From Mactromeris polynyma (taxonomy: Eukaryota; Mollusca; Bivalvia; Venerida; Mactridae): a DNA stretch of 64,000 nt. Under the pieces are notes generated by a model that searched no databases, was not told the DNA's origin, and was given only the letters and a program-made list of their open reading frames with translations. The stretch lies in assembly GCA_032209605.1 (NCBI GenBank), contig JASFXZ010000027.1, positions 9,691,372 through 9,755,371 on the forward strand. The letters run 5' to 3'. Within the stretch, counting starts at the first letter, position 1. Every line of letters begins with the position of its first letter. Of this stretch, positions 37,350 to 48,833 are shown one piece after another. Made by a program: the position numbers and the translations under genes.

Positions 37350-38833
37350 TTTTTTCTAAAATTCAACAATAATTTACAATGAAAGTGATTAAACACCATA
37401 CAAGATCATTCAATCCACAATGCTTGATTCTGCTAGGTATTTTTCATAGGATGAACACATAACCATACCTTTACCCTATAACAGAAAAAGTAATTCAATA
37501 CTCGGTAACAAAGAGAAAAGAGAGGAACATCTAGGCATTTATAATAAAATCTTTGATCCAGACTTTGGCGCTCACCTCATGGGTGGTGGGTTGGAACCTA
37601 CTCAAGGCCATATATAATAATACCTCCCTATTCAACACAGTTACTCTTTAACTCAGAAAGCCTACTTCCACTTCAAATAATATTTAATCCTTCTATCACA
37701 ATCATTAAATTGTAAAAATGGAACTATACCTCAGCTTCAGATGGTGGTTTATATGCAAGCACAAAACATAAAAACATATGAGATGTGCAGTATAAATCAA
37801 AAGTTACAAACCATACCAAAAGTAATACGACAGATATGATTTTGTCTTGAGCAAACAGCATAACAAAAAATTGAAACATTGGGTATCTACAGTGTTCCAC
37901 ATAGATATACATGTATTATTATTCATGCGTGAATTCAAATTACATGTATACTTATACTCCACAATAGTTACAATTGCCAAAACATCATACAGGGATGCCA
38001 ACAGTGAAGTGTAAAAAAAGAGGAAAATTTTGCCAGAGGTCAAGGGGCCGTGTATGTGGGGGACAAGGGCCGAAGTCCCTGAAGAAAATGCATTTTGAGC
38101 ATTTTGGAAGGGTTTCCTTGAAGCTTTTGCTGTAATACACAGTTGCTTCTGATGTAAAAACCCAATGTCATTCTGGTATTGGCAGACAACTTACTTTCAA
38201 CTTTCACAAGTTATTCCATGCCCTTATCATTCGTATTGTACAATCATGTTACAATGTGGGAATATTAATCTCTCATTTTGCTGCCCTTATGTTATAAATC
38301 TACTACATTCTTATAAATCAGGGGTAAAAGAAAATTAATAGCCCAGAATCAAAAGTCAATCCTCCACTCCCTAAAGCTATAATATCCGAAGTGGGAATAC
38401 ATATTAGGTGTAGAAGTTAGCTTAGCTGCCACAGTTCTTTGCTAGTGATGAGGGGATTATAGGATAGAGCCCCTCACTGGGCATACTTTCATCCATTTCG
38501 TTTACATTTATGCATTATTCCATTAATGCTGACTGAGGTGTTTCACCAAGTCATATTATTATTCGCAGATCTATTCGAAAGTGATACATCATATTGACTA
38601 GCGTACGTTAAGATGCAGCATACAAATTCAATGTTAAATAACAAAATTATGAATATTTAAGGTAAAATGAGTATGTACACGTCTATTAATTATTGTCTTA
38701 CAATAATTTATTAATATTTTGGACTACGCTAGTAACCACAAATTATCTCGCACAAGTAACGATTTGTAGAAATATTCAAACTTGTTATCACATAGTCTAT
38801 GCTAAAATTTGTTTGTATGTGGAGTGCCTTTAC

Positions 38834-38930
38834 CTCGTTACTGATTAAACAGCAAGAATAGTCTAATTTAAGACATTATTTACAGCTAGCAACTTGCTTG
38901 TTTACTTCGACGGCCATTTTGAAACATGCT
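38834..38930 (-). other. Candidate non-coding first exon of TBC1D32-like gene, with short uORF
   Basis: A GAG|GTAAAG donor on the minus strand at 38833/38834 could splice to the acceptor at 37356, seven bases upstream of the ATG at 37349. Within this stretch the minus strand reads CAAAATGGCCG (YY1-like). Its ATG opens a 13-codon frame ending in TAA, a possible upstream ORF. The transcription start is not known; this is inferred from the splice signals alone. Confidence 0.35.
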
Positions 38931-39094
38931 CCTATCGATATTTGTAAACTCAATTTGTATTGGATACGTTAACTAGTATTGACCAATCAAAATTCAGATA
39001 TTAAAAGCGTATATGATGGTCTTATCTATCAAAGTGCTGAAGGTTCCGATCTAATTGATGAACCTGAAAATTGTTCAGAGCATTTGGATTAAAC
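38834..39094. promoter_or_regulatory. Head-to-head (bidirectional) promoter region between TBC1D32-like and DHRS4-like genes
   Basis: About 260 bp separates the leftward first-exon donor from the DHRS4-like ATG at 39095. It contains a CCAAT box in GACCAATCAAA near 38980 and a GCCATTTTG element near 38911 (YY1-like on the minus strand). No TATA box in a convincing position was seen. A shared, TATA-less promoter is an inference from gene orientation, spacing and these two motifs. Confidence 0.45.
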
Positions 39095-42000
39095 ATGGGA
39101 AAATTTACAGGGAAAGTTGCAATTGTCACAGCTTCAACAGATGGGTATGTTCAATAATTAAGTGTTTTCTTTCACTTTGATAATTATATTCAAATGATTC
39201 ATAATCATTGTACAATCATGTACCTTAAATTGCTACTTCAATTGCACACTTAGAGTAAACTTGAGCTGTCTGTCTATATAGCACAAATAGATACTTCTAA
39301 AGTTACCCACATTTGCATGCACTGTTAGTTGTACACAGTAAAACCTCAATAATATGACCACCTTGGGACCCTTGACTATTGTCTTATTATTGAGGTATTA
39401 AATATGGAAAATGGGCTTTAAAATTGTGTTCACTATTTTGAGATGGTCTTATCATTGAGGTGGTCTTTAAGTGAGGTTTTACTGTACATGTGTTATTATG
39501 TGATTCTCCCTGCAAACAAAAATAAACAGTTTGGTTACACTTTGCATGAACTTTATAAGTGTAAAGGGGCCTATATACGCGTTAAAAAATTCCGCGTAAT
39601 ATGTAACATGTATAGTATTTTTATTGCAAAAGGCAATTTTGCCCATGAGCATACGTGTATTTTCCGTACTACTTATGTAACCAAACTTGATTACCACACA
39701 TTTAGTGAAATATATTGCAACATTTTGTTTGCTTAGTAATTCATGTGGTTTAATCATGAATCATTTGTACATTGATCGGCTATAAATACAGTTAGGCCTT
39801 TATACTGGTAATTAATGCGTCATGAATACAACACGTACTGATTATCATCGAAAATAATAAACATTATATCTTTTTTTCGGCATACCTTGGTATATAAAAA
39901 ATGAAAAGTTTTTTACTATTCCTTTGTTTTCCGACGTAAAAAGTTCGGAGAATTTAAGAATATTTGGTCTTCTACAAAAGTATTTCTTAATATATAGTAG
40001 TCTGTATTCATGATATAAAGGACATTTTAATAGAAAATGAAATTCGTCTTCTAAAACGTTACATAGTTACATAATTATGTATTATATATGTAGCGTAAAT
40101 ACTAAAATTAAATGTTGGCCTACTTCAATTTGTTTTCGGTAAAGAATGGTAAAACGGTTATGGGAAACCGGTGGCGACGATAAATAAACGCAAATACAAA
40201 GTGGCAAGACACCACTGGGGATTCAAACATGGTTTAATGTTGCACTCAACTTTACCTCACTTAACTTTGAACTACTCTCTGTGACTGCAGAATCGGTCTG
40301 GCGATCGCTGAAAGACTGGCATCTGAAGGAGCTAAGGTGATGATAAGTAGTAGAAAACAACAAAATGTGGATAAAGCAGTTAGTAGTCTAAAGAAGAAAG
40401 GATTTGCCGTGTCTGGTATGGTTTGTCACGTGGCCAAGAAAGAACACAGACAGAAAATGATTGAACAAGTCAGTATCTAACCCGCCGGGTACTTTTGTTT
40501 AAAATGGTTATTAGCATATCCAAATTCCGACTTTTGTTTCATTTTTTGTACTGTTTGTAAATGTGTACGGTAAATGTGTCTTCACTCGTTCACAGTATGC
40601 GATGGAGGATAATCGACGCTAACGATGATACATGTGATATATGAAAACATTATTTTTTTATTCCATTCCGTTTGCTTTTATTATCCGTGTGCTTCACAAA
40701 CGTTTTGTTTTGATACTGACTCGTGAGATGTTTCAGTCTTAGTGAGTTTACTTTTTGCTCTGCATTTCGCATAACCAGTTTGTAAAAGAAACGTTATTCA
40801 AACATGTTTACTGTATTTCCCATATCGGTGATTTTCTCTATACATGTACAGGTGATATTGTGCGATTTTTTCTGATTCTACTTTATTGCTTGCAGACAGT
40901 TAGTGAATTTGGAGGCATCGATATGCTGGTGTCGAATGCTGCAGTAAATCCGATCTTTGGTCCAATTCTGGATGTAAGTACCACGTGAATGGATTCAGCG
41001 TTTGCGTGAATATTCACTACCAGAGAATCATTCATATCTCCCCAACATATAAATAATTAACTTCTTGTTAACTTTACCAACGATTATTAAACATATGACT
41101 TAATTATGTTTGTATCAAAATAGAAGATAATATACTTTCCATCAGTAAATATTGACTAGCAATTTACATTTTGTGTTTCATTATTTTCAACACTTCTGTC
41201 TCCGTATTGAGAGGGCGACATCATATTCACGTTGCCATTGACCGTTTTGTCGTATGATCTAGAACATGTGTAATGTTCATTATTTACAGTCAACGGAGGA
41301 TGCCTGGGGCAAAATCTTCGATGTGAATGTTAAAGCAACATTCTTCCTCATCAAAGAAGCAGTACCTTATATGGAAAAGAGAGGGTAACATTTTAATGAA
41401 ATATTATTGATCTTTGAGTAGATTTGGTAGTGTTGATAGTTTAACACGCGTGTGGTTCCAAACTTAACACGCGTGTGGTTCCAAACTTAAGACGTGTGTG
41501 GTTCCAAACTTAACACGCGTTTGGTTCCAAACTTAACACGCGTGTGGTTCAAAATTCATACGCACAGCTTTTTTAAGCTCTGCCTTTTCGGTTTCGCTGA
41601 AAGAATGCGTCATGGAGTTTTGTGCTTATCATCATGTCCCATTCTTCTGTACCATGTTTCTATCAGGAAGTATATACATGCACGAGTTCGTTTGCAACAT
41701 AAGTCATTTTTGTCTTCAGGTGTTGTTATCTTACAACGTTTTGACGACTGTGCAGTGTTTGAAATTCTTTTTTCATGTAAATATAGGCATGTTTGTACCT
41801 CTGCTATGTCTCAATTTTCAACAAAACAAAAACAAAACAAATCGTGGCAGTATAAAAATACTTATCCTTTTAAATTCATTATATTTTCCTTTTTTCAGAG
41901 GTGGCTCAGTAGTAATTGTTTCATCCCAGGGTGGCTATACGCCTTCAGAAGTAACTATTTTAATTTGATAACATTTCCTGTGTTACAATGTACTTAACGA

Positions 42001-44244
42001 TAACATTTTCATTAATAATTTCACCACAAGACGATTAACGTTATGTAGCTCCATTTTTAAGGTCTACTTACTATAATTGAAAGAAACAGAATGTCTGGGT
42101 ATTATTATGCTAACATTTACGTCGGTATCACTGAGCTTTGACAGACGTAAACTTGACTCTATCCGTACACATACTATAAGTTGACAACGAATATTAGGAT
42201 CATGTCGCATCCGTCGTCCGTCAGTCCGTCCTCCTGTCAACATTTCCTTCGAAATAAGTTTTCCTCAGAACTGCTTGATTCAGTCAAATTTAAATGAAAG
42301 CGGCATTTAGCGTTACGGATTCAAAGTCGTACAAATGATGGCACTGACCCTCCATACGCGTAACTTCGGAAGAGTTTTTCTTCGTAGCTCTTCAGGACTA
42401 CTTCCTCTAAACAAAACAAATTTCCAAATTCTTGTGGAATCAAACACCCCCCAATAAGTAGCTTTGACATGACTATAAGATTTAATTTTGACTATTAATT
42501 AGACAAACAGATGATCGGTACAGGTTTGTGAATCTGATAAATTACTCCTTATTATTGTTCACGTGTTGATATAAACCAATGATGAAGACCGTGTATCATT
42601 CCCGTTTACATACATTTACATTCACTCTTTCTTTGACAGTATATGGGAGCCTATTCGATCAGTAAGACGGCGTTATTAGGTCTGGTGAAGGCTCTTGTAC
42701 CACAACTATCTACAATGAATATACGAGTCAACTGTATTGCCCCAGGAGTAATAAAAACAAGATTTAGCGAAGCCGTCAGTACATAAGTTATGATATCATG
42801 ATTATGTTATATATATGTACCTCTATTTATGGTCAAATGCATTGTTTACGATCATCTGTATTTGGCGATAAATTGTTTCGATACTGTTTAAAATGTGTGT
42901 TTCTATCCAGAGCCTCTAGTTTCACAACCAATTTTAATCTAAAAAATGCAATTTCATAATAAATGCATTTTAAGGTTTCAAAAGAAATGCTAGATCCATG
43001 ATTTTGTCTCAGTGAAACTTTGATACTTAATACCGTCATAGTTCGCGTATGTCAAAGACCCTGTGCGCATTAAAAGAATAGGGTAAAATGTTTTTAATAT
43101 TTACTATGGAAGCGTATTTAACGTGGAGAAATACAAATATATATGCAATACATTGTATATATGCACTTTTAATGTCAAGGAAGTTTGCTTTTGAACTCGT
43201 TTTTGAAATTTGAGGTGTTTGACTGAATCAATGTACATTTATATCTCCTTTTGAAGTGAATGGAAGATAACCATATCTCTCTCTTTTTCTTTGATGTTGC
43301 TACAATTGTACATATAGAATTAGGTTTGTGCAAGTAATGTGAGTGAGAAAATTACAACTATTTGTTATTATTGTAGTTGTGGAAGAACAAACATTCCGAA
43401 GAGTTAATGCTGAGAGTGCCACTGAAGAGGTAATCCAGCCCTTACCTTATCTGTCAAAACTGCATCTAACATTTCATTTAAACTTGTTTATTTTACATCG
43501 ATTGTGAATCCAAGTTATCAAAATGTATATAACTTGAATGTATCACACAAGCTGTTCATTGTTCAATCTACGAGTGTGGTACATGGGAGTGCAATGTACA
43601 TGTAAATCATATATATCCACCCGTTTTCGATTGTAAGTTTACATGATGAATACTTCGGTAGCGTACAGTCTTTCAGCGATGTTTTTCCTTGCCCCCCCCC
43701 CCCCCCCACTGTTTGGCGATGGTTCTGAAAGTTCCATATGTTACTCTTGATGACAGTAACTTTCCTTGCGCCTAATCTCCTACTAGTATTCGATGTTCGA
43801 TAGTGACGTTGTTCTGAATGAACTTGACACATTTCTTATTCATTGTAAGGAATATACATCATGTTATTAAGGCATCTGATACATATTCTAGCCTAGCGCA
43901 AGCTTTCAAAGTTGGCAACCGGATTTGTCATTAATTTGAATTCATAAATGCAATCTGTTACAAATGTTGCTATTTGGAGTCAATTTTGGCTAATTCTAAG
44001 CCAGATTGGAGTTTAAATAGAAAATAGCTATTTCGCTATATACTAGCGCTAGGCTAGATAATGTTTGCAGATATTGCCAACAAAACATACAGACATTATA
44101 AAGTTTTATTTTGTTTCAAAATGTTACAGATTTGGAGAAGTGGACGAATGTTCCGGTATAACATCATTCTTGCTGTCGTCTGATGCATCATATATCACTG
44201 GTGAAACAGTGCTCGTGTCGGGCGGTGCCCCTAGCAGATTGTGA
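39095..44244 (+). CDS. DHRS4: DHRS4-like peroxisomal short-chain dehydrogenase/reductase, 8 exons, 251 aa
   Basis: Exons: 39095-39144, 40291-40468, 40896-40973, 41290-41384, 41899-41950, 42640-42774, 43377-43429, 44130-44244; phases join to 251 residues plus TGA. Classical SDR features: cofactor loop TASTDGIG (residues 12-19, with TAS replacing the usual TGG/TGx, as in DHRS4), NAAV at 90-93, and catalytic N115, S143, Y156 and K160 (YSISK). IRVNCIAPGVIKT follows. The C terminus is SRL, a type 1 peroxisomal targeting signal also found in human DHRS4. Family members reduce retinal and other carbonyls with NADPH. The protein starts right at the Rossmann core with no N-terminal extension. Strong similarity to DHRS4 (SSRKQQNVDKAV, SNAAVNP, DASYITGETV) makes the family call secure; substrate is not deducible. 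Confidence 0.93.
39333..39488. mobile_element. 156-bp MITE in DHRS4 intron 1
   Basis: ACACAGTAAAACCTCAATAA at the left and AAGTGAGGTTTTACTGTACA at the right are inverted; TTATCATTGAGGTGGTC repeats the theme inside. Confidence 0.72.
41441..41555. repeat. 23-bp tandem repeat, 5 copies, CpG-rich
   Basis: Five 23-bp units (TTAACACGCGTGTGGTTCCA plus AAC) just after exon 4 of the DHRS4-like gene. Each intact unit carries ACGCGT. One unit is GACGTG and one CGCGTTT, consistent with CpG decay or drift. Confidence 0.92.
42190..42440. repeat. Dispersed repeat fragment in DHRS4 intron 5
   Basis: The CATCCGTCGTCCGTCAGTCC start and TTTCCTTCGAAATAAGTTTT suggest another member of the diffuse dispersed repeats; no coding signal. 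Confidence 0.4.
43887..44059. mobile_element. MITE with ends TCTAGCCTAGCGC
   Basis: TCTAGCCTAGCGCAAGC at 43887 and the inverted TAGCGCTAGGCTAGA ending at 44059. It lies in the last intron of the DHRS4-like gene, about 70 bp before its final exon. Confidence 0.65.
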
Positions 44245-46657
44245 TTACAAATGATATATCAATATATATCAAACTGTTTTTCTATTCTAAAGCTAGCGAT
44301 ATTGTTGTTACTTAAAATTCAACTCAATCTGCGCTAATGACCAAAGCTATAAATGCGCCATAAAGCACCAATCCTTCATTCATTCATTTAATCCAACCGG
44401 AGTAAATGGTAGGCCAACGGCACATGGTCGAACATTATGCATGGTGTAATCTGAAGACAACACGATGACCCAATCTAATCAATCAGTACATTTAGTTCAC
44501 ATGGTGACACACAATGATCAAACTGTGCTCTTTTATAATTATAAACTTACAAAGTTTAGAGTAAACTTCTATAGTTCCAGAATTATACATATATATGTAA
44601 ATGCAGTTGTATATTTATAATAATTTTCAGGGACCTCGAACTTCCCTAATAATGAAACAAATCTACACGATCATTTTGCGTCATGAACATTTCCATGTTT
44701 AAAGTTTATTTATTGTCCGATGATACAAAATAACACGTAAACATAAGCTATGCATAACATTTTACCGACATTTTGTGTTGTTCAGCAAGCTGTCTGCTAC
44801 TTTCCAGTCCCTTGTTATCTCTATGTTTAAATATTCTTTTATTGCAATCTGAACATGTATACTTATTTACCAGCATATTCTCGATTGGACCACGTTTCAT
44901 TATAGCTTAACTATACTTCGGAGAATACATCAGATGATTGTTATCGTATCTTAAATTTATTAAATGTTTATATTAAACTGGCTCGTTTTCTTCTTTTCAA
45001 TGCATGTACATGAACGTATACACATACATTGATTCATAAGTTGGAGGGTTTCATCTAAATGTCAGAATGATTTTATCATTGTTAATAAGTTAACGACCAC
45101 TTGAACAGTTCACACAGGGCTTATTTTTGTTATCAAAATGCTTTCGAGTCGAACTGGAACACGCACTTGAACATTTAACTAACATACCACAATTTTTAAA
45201 TCGGATTCACCTTTGAATCATATGCAACATTCAGAACTAATTAATCATAGTATACTCTCATTACAAGTACATGTACTTTGTAGTCTACGTTCCTGAATAC
45301 TACATAATGTTCGCCGTAGTAGAAGAACAACAGTGTGCATTTTTGATTCTCTTCCACATGACATGATCATAATTGTCCATTCTACCAACCACCTTGACAA
45401 TACTGTTCCTTGTAATACTTTGCTGGTCTTTGTCCGAGCTTTGAAGCGCTAATATTGTTGGACTTGGTTTACAATTGACATTACTCTTATCGACCCACGT
45501 CATTGTAGATAACACTTGGTTTAGGTATAATTTTTTGATAATTCAATAGTTCAGTACATGTAGGTGATGCGCTCTCAACTACCTGAGACAAAGAAGCATT
45601 ATGAACCACAGACTATAAATATAAAACTAGCAAACCTTTCACTCGAGCATGATGACAGAGGAGTACATTCGATCGAAAGTGCATGCAATATTGTGCTTGT
45701 CTATGGTGCTGTTTACAAACGGTCTCATGTTAGACAAGTCTCCGCCTTGTAAAATGCCAATACATAGTTCTCACATCTAATAATATTTAATTATTAATTG
45801 TTGTTGTTGTTGTTGTTGTTGTTTACCGAAGTATCTGCGATATGCTTAGTACACATCTATTGTTATAGTCGCGCACAGTTGTACTAGACACTGAACTTCT
45901 ATAAAGGGAACTAAAATATACTATCTCTTTATATACAGCGAAACATTCAATCGTTGGTAACAGAAATGCTGCTGAAAGTGGTCGTGTCAGTCATTGTTTG
46001 TGGATCCAAACGTTCAAATAGTTAGCCGCGTATCTCACCATCAAACACTCACTTCAAGCTGCGTATTTACTCACAACCAAGAAGAACGTGAGTGAATCGG
46101 TACAATAACGGCGATTGCATATCTGCAGAAACAAACTTTAAACATACATAACACAGATTATGTAAATGTACATTTTCAAACATAAAATACAATTTGGAGG
46201 GGGAGAGTATTGAACCACAATCCCAAATATACCATGAGATATGCATTTTAAGACAAGTAACACAAGTTAAAGGAAACATAGAAGTCGAGGGGTAAAGCAA
46301 GTGACTCGATCCTCGTTCTTGAATTCGAATACTAATATATACATTGTACTCGTATTTAAGCAGCAGAAATCGTCTGCTTCAAGGTCAATACATCAACAAC
46401 ACAGATGTTCATAGTTCAGTATAATATACAACTGGTGTTGATTATTTGTGTCTGTCACAGACATATTTATATTGATTTCCATGCCTGTTCATGTGATTTC
46501 TTTAGCAATGAAAATAATAAAATATCAAAACGTAAGTATATGAAGTAGTAATTGAGCAGCAAGTATTGAATTGGGTGGTGAACATGTTATCTAGAATTAT
46601 TTGTGTAATATTTCAAGACATATCATCGTTTTCATGATTTGAGCTATGTCAAGAGTT
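44245..46657. other. Intergenic, includes DHRS4 3' region
   Basis: 3' UTR of the DHRS4-like gene would begin here. No clear gene or RNA; one TTG microsatellite. Confidence 0.5.
45797..45822. repeat. (TTG)n microsatellite
   Basis: About eight TTG/GTT triplets. Other simple runs in the window: G12 at about 21390, C17 at about 43692, (CACC)n at about 33086. Confidence 0.85.
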
Positions 46658-46665
46658 GTTTTGAG

Positions 46666-47276
46666 TAGAGATGTCATTGATTCGGCAAAATGCATATCGA
46701 CCATATCGATATATCGGATGATAAATATCGACGATATATCGATATATCAATCACCATTTACTAAAAGGCCATTTACATGCTTGCAGTTCATGATTTCATA
46801 TATTTTCACTTCTAGTTATGTCTTTACACAAATGATGTTATGTCGCTGTGGTGTAGTGGTTAGCATAACCGACCCAGGTTCGTATCCCGTTAGCGCCAAT
46901 GACCGATTTTTCGTGTTCCTCAAAACCTGACTTTATTTTGCATGCATGTATTATTTTGACCATCTAGTTTCCTAACTATTATGGAGTATGTGTGATTTCT
47001 TGCAAAATAAATAAGAAAATATTAATACATGCAATATGCAAGTAAATTTGTACTTATATATCCTTGAGCACATCACATTTGAAAGGTACATTTTGTATCG
47101 AAGGTTTAGACATAGCCTTTTGACAGAGCACCAGTTTCCATTTTTTGTTTTGGGTGACTTTTTCAGACATTCATTTATTAATCATAAGAATTGATTATAT
47201 AAAATATTAATCGATAATCGATCGACGGAAAAATATCAATGATACGTCGATATAATTTCTATCGATACTAGCTCTA
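46666..47276. mobile_element. Non-autonomous hAT-like element, 611 bp
   Basis: Flanked by GTTTTGAG (46658-46665) and GTTTTCAG (47277-47284), an 8-bp target duplication with one change. Ends TAGAGATGTC and inverted TAGAGCTAGT, followed on both sides by runs of ATCGATATATCG words. It has no transposase. A SINE-like piece sits inside at 46846-46930. Confidence 0.68.
46846..46930 (+). mobile_element. tRNA-derived SINE piece
   Basis: The A-box-like GTGGTGTAGTGGTTAGC and B-box-like GGTTCGTATCC are followed by GCGCCAATGACCGATTTTTC and GTGTTCCTCAAAAC. The latter part recurs at 47628-47690 and 61600-61660. Confidence 0.6.
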
Positions 47277-47284
47277 GTTTTCAG

Positions 47285-48833
47285 CAGATGATATAACTTC
47301 AAACCGCTATTCAAGCACACTGATGTCGATTTAGCATATATTATCAGCTATATTTGTTTGAAATTATCATCAGTTATCACATATATGATACCAAACCCAC
47401 TGTGCATTGTCACAAATTGTGATACATCGTACAATACCATGGACATATATAAACCATGGATTATATGTCCGTGGCAATACCAACCAATCAAAACATCCCT
47501 TTCATGTCGCACATACTTCACGTGCGAGACAGTTCGGATTGTAAGGAGACGCTGAGCAATAAGATCACTAGGTAATCGGCCAATCAAGCTTAGAACTGTG
47601 CACATGGATGTACGAGATAATTGGGTTGCGTCATCCCGGTAGCACCATTGACCGATTTTTGTGTTCCTCAAAACATGACTTTATTAAATAATCGGTCAAA
47701 CAAGGCATTGTGTAAACAAATAGAACCAAAATGAAAACATCCACATGCATATACATGATCACTATATCGTGTGAACCGAAAGTGATCACCGGAGTATATC
47801 ATTTCATAATTGGCCAGTTATTCAATTGTTGGATCTCTAGTCTTCAATAAACACATACATATATACATACGTGTACAACATGGGAAAGGTGTGATCTATT
47901 TCATCACCCCTAGACGATACCATTAGATGGTAAGTTTATCAGCATATTTGTCAAAAAGCGAATTAAATGAAGACACGAGAACATATTTTAAAGTTTGTTT
48001 TGACAGAGACTTCTGTGCTTGACGGCAACTTCCAGCAACTTTTACAGGGACACATAAATATACTTGACGCCATTAAAAACGCAACTATTTGAACAAGGCG
48101 TCATTTTGAAGTACCAACTGTGTACCAACTGTTAAAAGCGTTTTACAGTTATATGTGTTTTAATTCTTGTTCAAAACTCTAAACCAATTATTGTTTATTT
48201 CATTATTGAAATATTATGGAATGATTCTTGAGAAATAAAGAATATATCTGCCTTTGTAATGTCATTTTATCTATATAATTACTTTTTGGTTGTGTTTTAA
48301 TGGCGTTATATGTATATATGTTAATTTTATGATAATGTTCAACTTGCGATGATAATGTTCAACTTGCGATGATTATAAAACAAATCATTTGGCCGGCTTG
48401 TTCCCCTTCTTACGCACCAGAACAAAAGTATCCATCTGCATTTACTTTCTTACCCCAATATGGTGGCATATTATTGTTTTTTCGTGTGAAGATATAAATC
48501 TGGTATGAAAATTTATCACGATACTTATCTAGTTAATTAACCACATAATTGTCTAGTTAATTATGAAGTTAACTGGTGGTAGAAATATGATACTATACCC
48601 CAATAACTACAATATGAATGAAGAGATTTTCAGAATCCCGCCCGTATTTTTTTGCAAACCCGGACTAAGTCCGTATCCCTGTTAAAGGCCCTTTCCACAT
48701 TATAAATATTCGGTTAAATTCGGGACTGTTCTTGATAGTAACAATCGAGCAATCCTACGTCTGCACGAGGAACAATAACAACAACAACAATAAAGAGGCA
48801 TCGTTTCAAGAAGTCAGAAAGTTGGGGTAAAAA
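47285..48833. other. Intergenic, upstream of the uncharacterised gene
   Basis: Includes a SINE core at 47628, a 21-bp direct duplication (GATAATGTTCAACTTGCGAT) at about 48330-48372, and the presumed promoter/5' UTR, with an ACAACAACAATAA run just before the start codon region. Confidence 0.5.
47628..47690 (+). mobile_element. SINE core fragment
   Basis: TCCCGGTAGCACCATTGACC then GATTTTTGTGTTCCTCAAAA: the same core as at 46880-46930, without the tRNA-like head. Confidence 0.55.
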
